Origin: Neoarius graeffei
Lineage: Eukaryota > Chordata > Actinopteri > Siluriformes > Ariidae
Assembly: GCF_027579695.1 (NCBI RefSeq)
Contig: NC_083583.1
Span: 26,423,599-26,487,598, forward strand
DNA: 64,000 bases
Reading direction: 5' to 3'
Position 1 is the first letter of the stretch; each line of letters starts with the position of its first letter. Positions 38,748-49,316 of this stretch are shown here, piece after piece. The notes beneath the pieces were generated by a model. The model ran no database searches and was not told where the DNA came from. It saw nothing but the letters and a program-made list of their open reading frames with translations. The translations under genes were made by a program, and so were the position numbers.

Positions 38748-39590
38748 GTAATTACATAATAAAATTATAGGGAAGAGCACTAGGACAGGGGGTGAGTTTA
38801 ATAGAGTTTACACCCTTGTAAACAACATTGTCTGACCTTGCCTGGTGTTCACTATTGATTTCTTTTTCATTCACCGGGGTTAATTAATTTTTGGGCAAAG
38901 TTCTGCAGCTTCATTAAGGCCTAATCTTAATGGACTGAGAGCTGTGGAACAGTGAAGGACTGCTGAATTAGGAATTAGCTTGGCTAAAATGACTGTTGGA
39001 CGCTGTCCATTACAAACCAGGTTTGAGCTGAAATACAAATACAGCAAGACGCATGATGGAAGCTCTTTTTCATAGATTTCCATATGTAGTTACGGCTAAG
39101 TTTTAAATACACTCTAAATAAATATTTTAAATGGCATTACTGGCTTCAGGGCTGCATTTCTTCTGCATATTTCTGTCACAATGTGTCAAATAGAATCAAC
39201 ATTATAAGTCACTCCATTTTCAGCGTGTTACGAACTGAATAGTTTATGTAAAGTAGCATTATGTTGCATGGGGATTTATGGATTTAGAAAACTCTCTGGC
39301 AGAAAACAGAATGTTATTGCAAGCGTCTGACCTTCTACAATGCACGAATAAGTAGCAAAAAAACAAACCACACACATTCCAGCAGTATTCACGTTGTGCC
39401 TGAAGATTGATGTGTCAGTCCTTGAGTCATTTTCTATAACAACAGATCTGAGCGTAGCACCAGCTGTGATTCAAATAACAGGTTTATATTGAGGAGATCA
39501 TTTTAATATTATCTTTCTGTAGTAACAGATAATTCACAGGGACTTTGTTTACGAACATAAAAACGTCACATTATTTAAGAAATAAAATGG
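38748..39590. other. AT-rich non-repetitive flank of the satellite
   Basis: Satellite similarity stops here. I see no gene, RNA or recognisable repeat in this stretch. A 67-codon ORF on the minus strand (38,880-39,083) has no recognisable motif. Confidence 0.7.
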
Positions 39591-41234
39591 TACAGTGCTC
39601 AGCGTAAATGAGTACACCCCCTTTGAAAAGTAACATTTTAAACAATATCTCAATGAACACAAACAATTTCCAAAATGTCAAAAAGACAAAGTTTAATATA
39701 ACATCTGTTTAACTTATAATGTGAAAGTAAGGTTAATAATAACTTAGATTACACATTTTTCAGTTTTACTCTAATTAGGGTGGTGCAAAAATGAGTACAC
39801 CCCACAACAAAAACTACTACATCTAGTACTTTGTATGGCCTCCATGATATTTAATGACAGCACCAAGTCTTCTAGGCATGGAATGAACAAGTTGGCGACA
39901 TTTTGCAACATCAATCTTTTTCCATTCTTCAACAACGACCTCTTTTAGTGACTGGATGCTGGATGGAGAGTGATGCTCAACTTGTCTCTTCAGAATTCCC
40001 CATAGGTGTTCGACTGGGTTCAGGTCAGGAGACATACTTGGCCACTGAATCACTTTCACCCTGTTCTTCTTCAGAAATCCAATAGTGGCCTTAGATGTGT
40101 GTTTAGGATCATTGTCATGTTGGAAAAGTGCACGACGACCAAAGGCACAGAGTGATGGTAGCATCTTCTCTTTCAGTATAGAGCAATATGTCTGTGAATT
40201 CATGAAGCCATCAATGAAATGCAGCTCCCCGACACCAGCAGCACTTATGAAGCCCCACGTAAGGACACTGCCACCACCATGTTTCACTGTAGGCACCATG
40301 CATTTTTCTTTGTATTCCTCACCTTTGCGACGGCATACAGTTTTGAAGCCATCAGTTCCAAAAACCTTTGTCTCATCACTCCAGAGTATAGAGTCCCAGT
40401 AGTCTTCATCTTTGTCAGCATGGGCCCTGGCAAACTCTAGGTGGGGTTTTTTTGTGCCTGGGCTTTTGGAGAGGCTTCTTTTGTGGACGGCATCCGTGCA
40501 TGCCATTCCTCTGCAGTGTACGCCGTATTGTGTCACGGGAAATAGTCACCCCAGTTTGGCTTTCTACTTCTTTAGATAACTGCAGTGAACTTGCATGCCG
40601 ATTTTCTTCAACCCTTCTCATCAGAAGACGCTCCTGTCGAGGTGTTAACTTCCTTGGACGACCTGGACGTCTCTGTGAGATGATTGCAGTTCCATCTTTC
40701 TTAAATTTATGGACCACTTTTGCAACAGTATTCTGACTGATAAGTAAAGCTTTGCTGATCTTCTTGTAGCCTTCACCTTTGTGGTGGAAAGAAATTATTT
40801 TCTTTGCGGAATTCTGAAGAGACAAGTTGAGCATCACTCTCCTTCCAGCATCCAGTCACTAAAAGAAGTCGTTGTTGAAGAATGGAAAAAGATTGATGTT
40901 GCAAAATGGTGCCAACTTGTTCATTCCATGTCTTGTTCATTCCATGCCTTGGTGACTTGGTGCTGTCATTAAAAATCATGGAGGCCATACAAAGTACTAG
41001 ATGTAGTAGTTTTTGTTGTGGGGTGTACTCATTTTTGCACCACCCTAATTTGAGTAAAACTGAAAAATGTGTAATCTAAGTTATATTATTAACCTTACTT
41101 TCACGTTATAAGTTAAACAGATGTTATATTAAACTTTGTCTTTTCAACATTTTGGAAATTGTTTGTGTTCATTGAGATATTGTTTAAAATGTTACTTTTC
41201 AAAGGGGGTGTACTCATTTATGCTGAGCACTGTA
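39591..41234 (-). mobile_element. Tc1-like DNA transposon, 1,640 bp, with long inverted arms
   Basis: The ends are CAGTGCTCAGC(G/A)TAAATG in inverted orientation at 39593 and 41232, with a TA target-site duplication at 39591-39592 and 41233-41234. The arms are unusually long: 39593-39999 is matched by the inverted copy 40808-41232, with both arms ending at GAATTCC/GGAATTC. The left arm encodes the C-terminal end of the transposase, so the right arm is a transposed, inverted copy of that 3' end which has replaced the normal 5' end of the element. The transposase is also frameshifted, so the copy is almost certainly non-autonomous. Confidence 0.93.
39823..40808 (-). pseudogene. Tc1-like transposase, frameshifted and missing its native N-terminus
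   Basis: Cut-and-paste transposase of the Tc1/mariner superfamily, which acts in the nucleus at the terminal inverted repeats. The N-terminal part (40,415-40,808) has a helix-turn-helix (KISKALLISQNTVAKVV), the GRPRK linker and a second DNA-binding region (VTISRDTIRRTLQ). The C-terminal part (39,823 to about 40,450) has the catalytic triad: D in LWSDETK (residue 54 of that ORF), D in FQHDNDPKH (141) and E in NPVEHLWG (176), a DD34E spacing. The two parts lie in different frames, and the shift maps to the T7 run at 40445-40451 (poly-A on the coding strand). Upstream of about 40,808 the sequence is the inverted arm, so the natural start is gone. The gene is broken though the catalytic residues remain. 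Confidence 0.92.
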
Positions 41235-41305
41235 TATACTTCTTCAGTGGCAGCACTTTGTAACAGTCAGAGGTAAAACTAAGGTTTCCACATGCTGCAT
41301 TTTTA

Positions 41306-41710
41306 TATTAGTGAGTCTCATTCATCTCATCTCATTATCTCTAGCCGCTTTATCCTGTTCTACAGGGTCGCAGGCAAGCTGGAGCCTATCCCAGCTGACT
41401 ACGGGCGAAAGGCGGGGTACACCCTGGACAAGTCGCCAGGTCATCACAGGGCTGACACAGAGACACAGACAACCATTCACACTCACATTCACACCTACGG
41501 TCAATTTAGAGTCACCAGTTAACCTAACCTGCATGTCTTTGGACTGTGGGGGAAACCGGAGCACCCGGAGGAAACCCACGCGGACACGGGGAGAACATGC
41601 AAACTCCACACAGAAAGGCCCTCGCCGGCCACGGGGCTCGAACCCGAACCTTCTTGCTGTGAAGCGACAGCACTAACCACTACACCACCGTGCCGCCCTA
41701 TTAGTGAGTC
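41306..41710 (-). mobile_element. V-SINE, full length
   Basis: The reverse-strand copy (41318-41698) runs from a (TGAGA)n-type tail at the left to the tRNA-like head (GGCGGCACGGTGGTGTAG, reversed) at the right. A 12-bp target-site duplication TATTAGTGAGTC lies at 41306-41317 and 41699-41710. Confidence 0.94.
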
Positions 41711-41798
41711 AACAACTCTTTATGGCTGCTATAAATTAATGATAGCAGGAACTAAATTTGTGGATGCACCACAGTATTAATGTAACTATAAAAGGCTA

Positions 41799-42143
41799 GG
41801 GGCAGCACGGTGGTGTAAGTGGTTAGCACTGTTGCTTCATAGCAAGAAGGTTCTGGGTTCAAGCCCAGTGGCTGACGAGGGTCTTTCTGTGTAGAGTTTG
41901 CATGGGTTTCCTCCGGGTGCACCGGTTTCTCCTACAGTCCAAAGACATTTAGTTTAGGCTAACTGGTGGCTCTAAATTGTCCATAAGTGTAAATGGTTGA
42001 GAGGAGAAAATCTCTATAATAATCTGGTAGAAGGTAATGGGAAACCATTACTATAATGTTCCCTAGACACTTTGATGGCTGAAGCTGTCAGAGCAGCAAC
42101 GTCACTGTAGTGATATGCCAAAATGGATGGATACAAGGATAAA
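41799..42143 (+). mobile_element. V-SINE, diverged copy with different 3' half
   Basis: The head GGCAGCACGGTGGTGTAAG and the middle TCCAAAGACATTTAG are clear but more diverged than neighbours. The 3' half (GTAGAAGGTAATGGGAAACC, then ATGGATGGATAC) does not match the common tail, so this may be a different subfamily or a chimera. Confidence 0.75.
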
Positions 42144-42489
42144 TGTACAATGTGTAATTCAGTAATAAAATGATTGGCAAATTGCTGTGATATAAGAAGA
42201 ATACAGCACTGCTGGACATATTGTTATAGAAAAAGAATCAAATTCGCAATAGGAACAGCGGTTCTATTTCACATCGGGTTGCATCACACCATCCTGTTGA
42301 TTATTTTCCAGTAACAGAATGCTCCAGGTCAAATTAGTTACAACATAGGTCATGTTTGATGCCTAGTAGTGTATATCCTTCAGTAGTTCATGTGTAATCT
42401 CGAGTCATTTACAAATAAAGATCTGCAAAAATTAATCAAAAATGTGTTCATAATCTGTTAAGATTTTGCAAGATGTATAAACCTTCTAA
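42144..42489. other. Unannotated AT-rich spacer
   Basis: I see no gene or recognisable repeat here. A few A/T-rich tracts and ATAAAG-type motifs occur without context. Confidence 0.6.
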
Positions 42490-42826
42490 TACCTCATTCC
42501 CATCCATCTATCTGTATACAGCTTATCTGTCAGGGTCACGGGGGAAACTAGAGCCAATCCCAGCTGACTTCAGATGAGAGGCATGGTATATCCTGGGCAG
42601 GTCCTACGGTATATCTGTTGCAGGGCTAACACAGAGACATTACAGGCATTTAGCAGACGGTCTTATCCAGAGCGATGTACAGCATACCCAGAGCAGCCTG
42701 GGGAGTAGTAGGGGGTTAGGTGCTCAAGGTGCTGGTCCAGGGAATCAAACTGGCGACCTTTTGGTCCCAAAGCTTCTTCTCTAACCTTTAAACCATGGCT
42801 TTCCCAATAAGACACAAACAACCCCA
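42490..42826 (-). mobile_element. Diverged V-SINE fragment interrupted by another repeat
   Basis: The SINE tail in reverse (ACAGCTTATCTGTCAGGGTC, AGCCAATCCCAGCTGAC) runs to CACAGAGACA. After an insertion at 42640-42809 it resumes with CAAACAACCCC. The duplication AGACA flanks the insert (42635-42639, 42810-42814). Confidence 0.75.
42640..42809. mobile_element. Short dispersed repeat (TTTAGCAGACGGTCTTATCC type)
   Basis: This begins TTACAGGCATTTAGCAGACG and ends near AACCTTTAAACCATGGC, resembling from memory a short repeat common in teleosts whose 3' half is a tRNA-like B-box region (GGGAATCAAACTGGCGACC). It sits inside a SINE with a 5-bp target duplication. The family name is not certain. Confidence 0.6.
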
Positions 42827-42847
42827 ATACCAAATTTGATATTTAAT

Positions 42848-43246
42848 ATTATTATACATGGCGGCACGGTGGTGTAGTGGTTAGCGCTGTCGCCTCACAG
42901 CAAGAAGGTCCGGGTTCGAGCCCCGGGGCCGGCGAGGGCCTTTCTGTGTGGAGTTTGCATGTTCTCCCCGTGTCCGCGTGGGTTTCCTCCGGGTGCTCCG
43001 GTTTCCCCCACAGTCCAAAGACATGCAGGTTAGGTTAACTGGTGACTCTAAATTGACCATAGGTGTGAATGTGGGTGTGAATGGTTGTCTGTGTCTATGT
43101 GTCAGCCCTGTGATGACCTGGCGACTTGTCCAGGGTGTACCCCGCCTTTCGCCCGTAGTCAGCTGGGATAGGCTCCAGCTTGCCTGCGACCCTGTACAAG
43201 GATAAAGCGGCTAGAGATAATGAGATGAGATGAGATTATTATACAT
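42848..43246 (+). mobile_element. V-SINE, full length and young-looking
   Basis: The copy at 42860-43234 has an intact head (GGCGGCACGGTGGTGTAGTG), middle, tail (GGGATAGGCTCCAGCTTGCC) and (TGAGA)n end. The 12-bp target-site duplication ATTATTATACAT is at 42848-42859 and 43235-43246. Confidence 0.95.
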
Positions 43247-43601
43247 ACAGGACACTTTTTCGATGGGATAAAAATGTATTCTATTCCCTTCTAGCGGGTT
43301 CCATTCATTTGGTTTGATAGCATGCAATATTGTTAGCATATCGCTTATCCTACGTGTATTACATCACTCTATCCAATGGAGAATGCGTGTTGAATATGGT
43401 TTACAATATTGCATGGTTATCAAGACAACATCACGTCACATGTTGAAGACGTAAAACTTCAGCACTAGCGAGCAACTGTGACAATTTGTAAACAAACATG
43501 GCCACCAAGTTTGCTTCATTAAATATGGAAGATTTTGAGTGAATTTTGAAAGAGAAAGATGCGTTGAACACCCGAAAGGAACGTGTATATATAATAAAAA
43601 T

Positions 43602-43744
43602 AATACTGGCTGGCTTTTTTTCATGGTATATCAGATATATTCCATTCAGCTAGCATGATATTGAACTTGTCTTTGACTCATTCAATATCATACTCGCTGA
43701 ATGGAATATATTTGATATACCACTCAACGCCAGCCAATATTATT
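43602..43744. repeat. Long inverted repeat, hairpin or MITE-like
   Basis: Arms 43624-43665 and 43681-43722 are near-perfect inverted copies (TGGTATATCAGATATATTCC against GGAATATATTTGATATACCA) around a 15-nt loop. Weaker pairing extends outward through CTGGCTGGC/GCCAGCC. It could be a MITE or the hairpin end of a larger transposon remnant covering about 43,250-43,750. Confidence 0.8.
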
Positions 43745-44454
43745 TAAATATCGGCTTTCCAGCTTGTTAATATCTAACACAAGGTGTTATGTACTGTAGC
43801 TTTAATTTACTGTTACCTCATGTCAGGCAATTTGTCAGGTAACTGTTTTGTTTTTGTTTTTTTAAGGGAAAATTTGGTGGTCAGATTAAAAATGAGATCG
43901 TGGATTATGAATAATATGAATTGTGGAATATGAATAAAAGTAAGAGGATTTCCAGAAATGATTTTATTATACACTCTCATATTGATCAATACTCCTTTAC
44001 AATCACTTAAATATTAATTCACACATTAAATGCTTAAATATTCACTCCAGACAGGAATGTGGCAGGTCCACGTCAATGAACGGTGTGTCATTGAAGTCTA
44101 CACACTAGATGGCAGTACTTGTCTACGAGTATACAATCTTCCATTTTAAAACTCATTGGAGAAGATTTAATTTACATTACATCCATTAGGAGATGATTTT
44201 ACCTCAATCAGCTTACAAATGAGGGCGAATTCATTACAGTCTGGGGTTACGGGCCTTGCTTACAGGAAATCCTGAGATTTGAATCCTCAGCATTCCAGCC
44301 ATTATCACAGAACCTTACCCACTGCCCCATAGGCTAAATAAATTAATTTAAGAAGGGACTGAAGTCAGAACAGTTCCAGTTATTTATTTCTATTGCAAGA
44401 CTCATGATGGAACTGTCAGACATGCTTTCAGTTTAATTTCATCTAATGAACATT
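43745..44454. other. Unannotated AT-rich spacer
   Basis: I can support no gene or named repeat here. The stretch TACACACTAGATGGCAGTAC (44,098-44,117) resembles the target-like motif seen beside other fish repeats, but this is not enough to call anything. Confidence 0.6.
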
Positions 44455-44640
44455 GCCACTTCGCAGTTTCAGGGTTCCCAGTTTAATCCTGAGCTCGGGT
44501 TACTTTCTGTGCCAATTTTCTGTGCATGTTCTTCCTTTGTCCACCTGGGTTTCCTCCATGTACTCTGGTTTCTTCTCACCTCCTGAAAGCATACCAGTAG
44601 GTGGATTGGAGACTTTGGCATGTTTTTGTGAGGTGGGATG
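44455..44640 (+). mobile_element. Old SINE, 5' half
   Basis: Diverged head and middle: GGGTTCCCAGTTTAATCC, GTGCATGTTCTTCC, GGGTTTCCTCCATGTACTC, CAGTAGGTGGATTGGAGAC. The matching 3' half seems to lie at 46,093-46,255, separated by later insertions. Confidence 0.6.
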
Positions 44641-44693
44641 AAACATGACTGGAGGAAAGTCATGAAGACACCAAGAACAAAAACTTTGCGTTA

Positions 44694-45077
44694 GGCGGCA
44701 CAGTGGTTAGCACTGTCGCCTCACAGCAAGAAGGTTCTGGGTTCAAGCCCAGTGGCTGACGAGGGCCTTTCTGTGTGAGGTTTGCATGTTCTCCTTGTGT
44801 CTGCGTGGGTTTCCTCCGGATGCTCCTGTTTTTCCCACAGTTCAAAGATATGCAGTTAGGTTAACATGGGGCAGCCATGGCCTGAGGTTGGGCTGAAGTG
44901 CCCTTGAGTAAGGGCAACTACCCCAGAACTGCTCCCTGGGTGCTGTTGCATAGCTGCCCACTGCTCTGGGTATGCGTGTGTGCTCATTGCACGCATGTGT
45001 GTGTTCACTACTTTTGATGGGTTAAATACAGAGGTTAAATTTCACTGTGTATGTGTGACAAATAAAGGCTTCTTGGC
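44694..45077 (+). mobile_element. SINE with V-SINE head and L2-like 3' tail
   Basis: The first part matches the V-SINE head (CACAGTGGTTAGCACTGTCG). After GGTTAACATGGGG it changes to another tail: AAGTGCCCTTGAG, ACTGCTCCCTGGGTGCTG, GATGGGTTAAATACAGAGG, and TGTGACAAATAAAGGCTTC. The same tail appears at 52,022 and 59,051. It resembles an L2-clade LINE 3' end ending in (TTC)n. Confidence 0.85.
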
Positions 45078-45104
45078 TTTTTAAAGTGCCCTTAGCCCTT
45101 AGGC

Positions 45105-45191
45105 GTGAGAAAATAGAATAGAATAGAATGCCTTTATTGTCACTGCGCAAATGTACAATGAAATTTAGTTCATCGTAGGAGAGCACAAAAT
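45105..45191 (-). mobile_element. LINE 3'-end fragment
   Basis: The (AATAG)n run, then GAATGCCTTTATTGTCACTG and CAAATGTACAATGAAATTTAG, read in reverse as a non-LTR retrotransposon 3' end with terminal short repeats. It is cut on the right by the Penelope-like insertion. Confidence 0.65.
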
Positions 45192-46092
45192 ATCTGTGAA
45201 GATTCTCAATCATCCAGGTCATAGTAAACTGTGGGTGGTAGAAAAGGGCAACTGGACTTGCTTGAAGATTCTTGAAAACGTTTCACCTCTCGTCCGAAAG
45301 GCTTCCTCAGTTCTGTCTGACTAATAGGGAGTATCAGATATTTATCCTCTCCTGGATCAGAATCAGAATCAGAATTCTGATGACAAGCTCATCTAAGGTG
45401 TCGTTGAGGCATCATGTTGGTGTGGGTCACTGGAGGCTGGGTGTGAACGGCGAGTCATTAGGGTGATCAAGCTGACTCTCTCTGTCCTCCTGTGAGTCAC
45501 CGAAAACAGCTGGGTCCTGGCGTACACCCAGCCGTCTGGGAAGAGTGTCCAAGACCGCATTGTAGATGGTTGATAAATGATGTCTTAGACCCCCACCTCT
45601 GTTCAGTGATGGCCGTTCCAGGTTGACAAAAATGGCTTTTTTAACTCCTTGGTGAGCGAGGAGTTAAAGAAGCCATTTTTTGTCAACCTGGAACGGCCAT
45701 CACTGAACAGAGGTGGGGGTCTAAGACATCATTTATCAACCATCTACAATGCGGTCTTGGGCACTCTTCCCAGACGGCTCGGTGTATGCCAGGACCCAGC
45801 TGTTTTCGGTGACTCACAGGAGGACAGAGAGAGTCAGCTTGATCACCCTAATGACTCGCCGTTCACACCCAGCCTCCGGTGACCCACACCAACATGATGC
45901 CTCAACGACACCTTAGATGAGCTTGTCATCAGAATTCTGATTCTGATTCTGATCCAGGAGAGGATAAATATCTGATACTCCCTATTAGTCAGACAGAACT
46001 GAGGAAGCCTTTCGGACGAGAGGTGAAACGTTTTCAAGAGTCTTCAAGCAAGTCCAGTTGCCCTTTTCTACCACCCACAGAGAGCACAAAAT
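45179..46092. mobile_element. Palindromic Penelope-like element insertion with 13-bp TSD
   Basis: 45192-46079 is two inverted copies of the same 3' segment meeting head to head near 45,650 (AACCTCCT-type arms around TGGTGAGCG). The target-site duplication GAGAGCACAAAAT is at 45179-45191 and 46080-46092, so the pair entered as one unit. The outward ends carry TGAAACGTTTTCAAGA and, on the left, the fuller 3' end. The + strand copy (45,649-45,882) encodes PSLNRGGGLRHHLSTIYNAV, typical from memory of the C-terminal GIY-YIG endonuclease region of Penelope-like retroelements. The family assignment rests on recall, not on a search. Confidence 0.75.
45649..45882 (+). pseudogene. C-terminal fragment of Penelope-like GIY-YIG protein
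   Basis: This 77-codon open frame contains KKPFFVNLERPSLNRGGGLR and NAVLGTLPRRL, resembling the end of the GIY-YIG endonuclease domain of Penelope-like elements (the conserved E/P..LN region). The reverse transcriptase and the start of the endonuclease are absent. An inverted, slightly different copy lies on the minus strand between about 45,466 and 45,650. It has no function of its own. Confidence 0.65.
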
Positions 46093-46255
46093 GTGCCAAT
46101 GTGTGTGTGCATAGTGCCCTGAGGACTCTGATGGCCTGGTGTTCCATCCAAAGTGTTATGCATTATGCCCAGGGTTCTGGATCCAATATGATCCTGACTA
46201 GGCTAAAGCAGTTACAGAACAGAATGGATGAATGAATGAATGAATATATCTAATT
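46093..46255 (+). mobile_element. Old SINE, 3' half
   Basis: GTGTGTGCATAGTGCCCTGA, GGCCTGGTGTTCCATCC, GGGTTCTGGATCCAATATG, and (AATG)n to 46,250 match the typical 3' half of an old fish SINE. It may be the continuation of 44,455-44,640 across the nested insertions. Confidence 0.6.
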
Positions 46256-46500
46256 ACATAGCAATGCGAAATTTACATCTAAGTGCCACTTAAATAAGAT
46301 CAGAGACACTAGAAATGCTGTGAAACATCCATAATTATAAATATTCCAAGCTATGCTGGTCACATCAGCCTTCAATTTGTTTGTACAAATGACTCACAGG
46401 GTAGTGACATGGTGCCATAACCACCTATGAAGCACACACACTGACCTGTCTGCCAACACTGAGGAGAGCTGTGACATTAATAGACTTCCAATCTCACAAC

Positions 46501-46545
<45 letters not shown>

Positions 46546-48982
46546 CTGACAATATGTGCTAAATGTGGGCAGCAAAGTTACATAAATATCTTCCACAGGG
46601 GTTTGAAAGGCATACTTTGCTAGAGGCAGGTAAGGAGTGAAGTAATGCTGTTTGTGTGTGTGAGCAGTATCACGATTTCCCAAAGCAGAAGTTATTCAGC
46701 AATGCTAAAACACACTGTAACTGCTGTAACCCACATACAATACTAGCCTCAAACTTTGGGTCGCACATCCTACCTGAGTCTGATGATGCTTGTGTGGTAT
46801 GATACTAAACTATGAGATGATAAAAAAAAAAAAAAATCCAGCTCCAAGACGGCTGTCCCTTTGACATTTTGTTATATATAAACTTGTGTCATACAGTATA
46901 AGAAACCAAACATGCAAGTCTGTTACTGAGGTAAGGAATAGCTCAACATGGCTTGAAGCAATTGTAGGATGATTCAAGCATGTAGTTTGTACATAATCCA
47001 TAATCCATAGCCATAACCTTTCCTTATTTGTTAGTAACATTAACCTCACGTAAGCTGTTAAACATGTCTCGGTCAACTACATTTGAGGTACTCGTGTAAA
47101 TCCAAGCTTCATCTCTGGTATTCCTATAACAAGCTGTACAGTTAGGTGTCTAACGCGTCTGTCATTGTGGTTGTTTTAAAAATAGAAATAAATCCTTCAT
47201 TATAGTTTATTGTGGCCTATTCATTTTATAAATGCATTTTTTTGTTGACCAACAGGAAACTTTACAAATCAAACAGAAAGAATACTAAGTGCTTTTAGCA
47301 CTCACTTACTCGCTCCCATCACTCAAGATATGTGATGCGCACTAAAAGCCATCATTAAAGCCCGAGGCAATATTTCTCTACCAAAAAACCAACTGACCTT
47401 GCAATTGAACAAGCTTAATTCCAGCATGCCTGAGCAGCACAGGAAGAAATGTGATGTCTGCAATTTGAACTGTGACTCACAAATCTGTTTGCGTTTTCTT
47501 TCTTTCTTTTTTTTTTTTTACGGGCAGAGGTAAAAATCCAGATTACACAGATATTAAACATTAACTTTATTTCCTTATTCAGGGCTGCTAATCAAGTCTA
47601 TGGGTGTTGGGGTGTGGATAACCCTTGTTTAATAAAGTCTATCCATGAAATATCTTTCTTCAATGTTCAAATGCCATACTGATAAGACTCTTTCCAACCT
47701 CAGTAGTGTATCTGAATTAGATTCAGGAAATTAAGCAAAAAGTAGGTGATACCAACACAGATGCCTGTATGGTCTCCATAATATTTATATCCCAACTATG
47801 TCAGTAGTCTACTCCCCATAAAAACACACAGCATGAACCACTTATGGTTAGGCACTTTCTTGGCGTTTGTGTTCATAATGATTAGGTTGTGATCCACAGG
47901 CTATTTTTGAAATGTGTGAACAGAACTTTTGGGCATTCCCCCCAAAGCATATTGAGGATGCATATGATGAGGAAAATAACATTTATCAATCAAATCTGTA
48001 TTCTAGTTCATGGCGGTAGAGGTACAGAAAACTCTACTGCATTTAAAAAGACGTATTTCACAGTTTATATTATTTATACTACTATACTTCATTGAGTGCA
48101 CTTTTTAAACAATTTTCTCCAAATTTAGTCATTGCTAATTCCAAGCAAGCTCTCTCTTATCATACGATAAAGCACAGGCCATGTGTTTCTTGCATCTTTT
48201 TGAATTGCTTCCCATTTAATGTATTTTCTGTATAAATAAGCTCACAGATGCCCATGAATGGCTGATCAACAGAGGAGAAAGGAATGTCATCCTTCTCACT
48301 GAGACAGTCGAGGTCAATTATGCTATTTTGGTCTTTTGGTGACGCTTGATGATAGGACAAATGCTTCACCACTGCACCATTTAGGAGTCCTAATGAGTAC
48401 TCTGTTTAATGAAATGTTGTTGTTTTTTTTACTTGCTATATTGTATTGAACATCAATGGTATATAAAGTTACCCCTGTACATACTAATCATTTCATGTCA
48501 GTCATCATCACCACGTCTAAAAAAAACCAGCACTGTAGGACTTGAATCAGTTCTTGAGACATTTTCTGCATTTAATTGAAAATGTCTCAACGACTGGCAT
48601 TTGTCCTTGGACCTGTCTCAGTCTTGGCTACTGAGCTCGCTAAATATGCTCTTGGTCTCAACCAAGAGTAAAAAATAATGTTCATGCTGCCCTTTCTTTT
48701 CTCACACACAAAGTTTGTCAGGAAGTAATGACTTCTTCTAGAAAACAGCCTAATCATTGGCACAATGCACAAATCAATCCAACTAGTTGAAGTAAAGGTT
48801 TGGCCACAAAAAGTATTTGATGGTTTTGGTCTTGACCTTGACTTTGTCTTGACCCATTTATGAAACAGTCTTGGCTTGATCTCACTTAGCCCAGATCTTG
48901 GACTTGTTGTGGGTTTGATAATATCAGTCTTGACTACAGCATGACCAAAAAATCAACTTCTGAGGTTGGAAAGGGCATCTAC
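46256..48982. other. Long unannotated AT-rich region
   Basis: I find no exon-like ORF with a recognisable domain and no clear transposon, apart from the (CA)n tract and short A/T runs. The stretch 48,540-48,960 is rich in GTCTTG/CTTGAC words (GGTCTTGACCTTGACTTTG) and may be an old copy of a dispersed fish repeat. I cannot name it. Confidence 0.55.
46502..46541. repeat. (CA)n microsatellite
   Basis: About 20 uninterrupted CA units. Confidence 0.97.
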
Positions 48983-49316
48983 CCATTATCTGTAGCCACT
49001 TATCCTGTTCTACAGGGTTGCAGGCAAGCTGGAGCCTATCCCAGCTGACTATGGGCAAGAGCCAGGGTACACCCTGGACAAGTCACCAGGTTATCACAGG
49101 GCTGCCACATAGAAACAAACAACCATCCACACCTACAGTCAATTTAGAGCCACCCATTAGCCTAACCTGCACCCAAAGGAAACCCACACAGATAACATGC
49201 AAACTCCATACAGAAAGGTCCTCGCTGGCCACTGGGCTTGAACCCAGGACCTTCTTGCTGTGAGGCAGCAGTGCTAACCACTACACCACCATGCCACCCA
49301 GAAATGGCATCCAAAT
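48974..49316 (-). mobile_element. V-SINE, diverged
   Basis: A reverse copy from TTATCTGTAGCCACTTATCC to the head (ACTACACCACCATGCCACCC). The probable target duplication is AAAGGGCATC on the left and AAATGGCATC on the right, with one mismatch. There are more substitutions than in the 42.9-kb or 58.0-kb copies. Confidence 0.85.

Noticed and set aside
40085..40736. Plus-strand ORFs opposite the Tc1-like transposase
   Set aside because: They are antisense shadows of the transposase reading frame.
46810..47076. 88-codon minus-strand ORF in the unannotated region
   Set aside because: It ends in a poly-Phe stretch from a poly-A tract, with no recognisable domain and no exon-like splice signals that I could identify.
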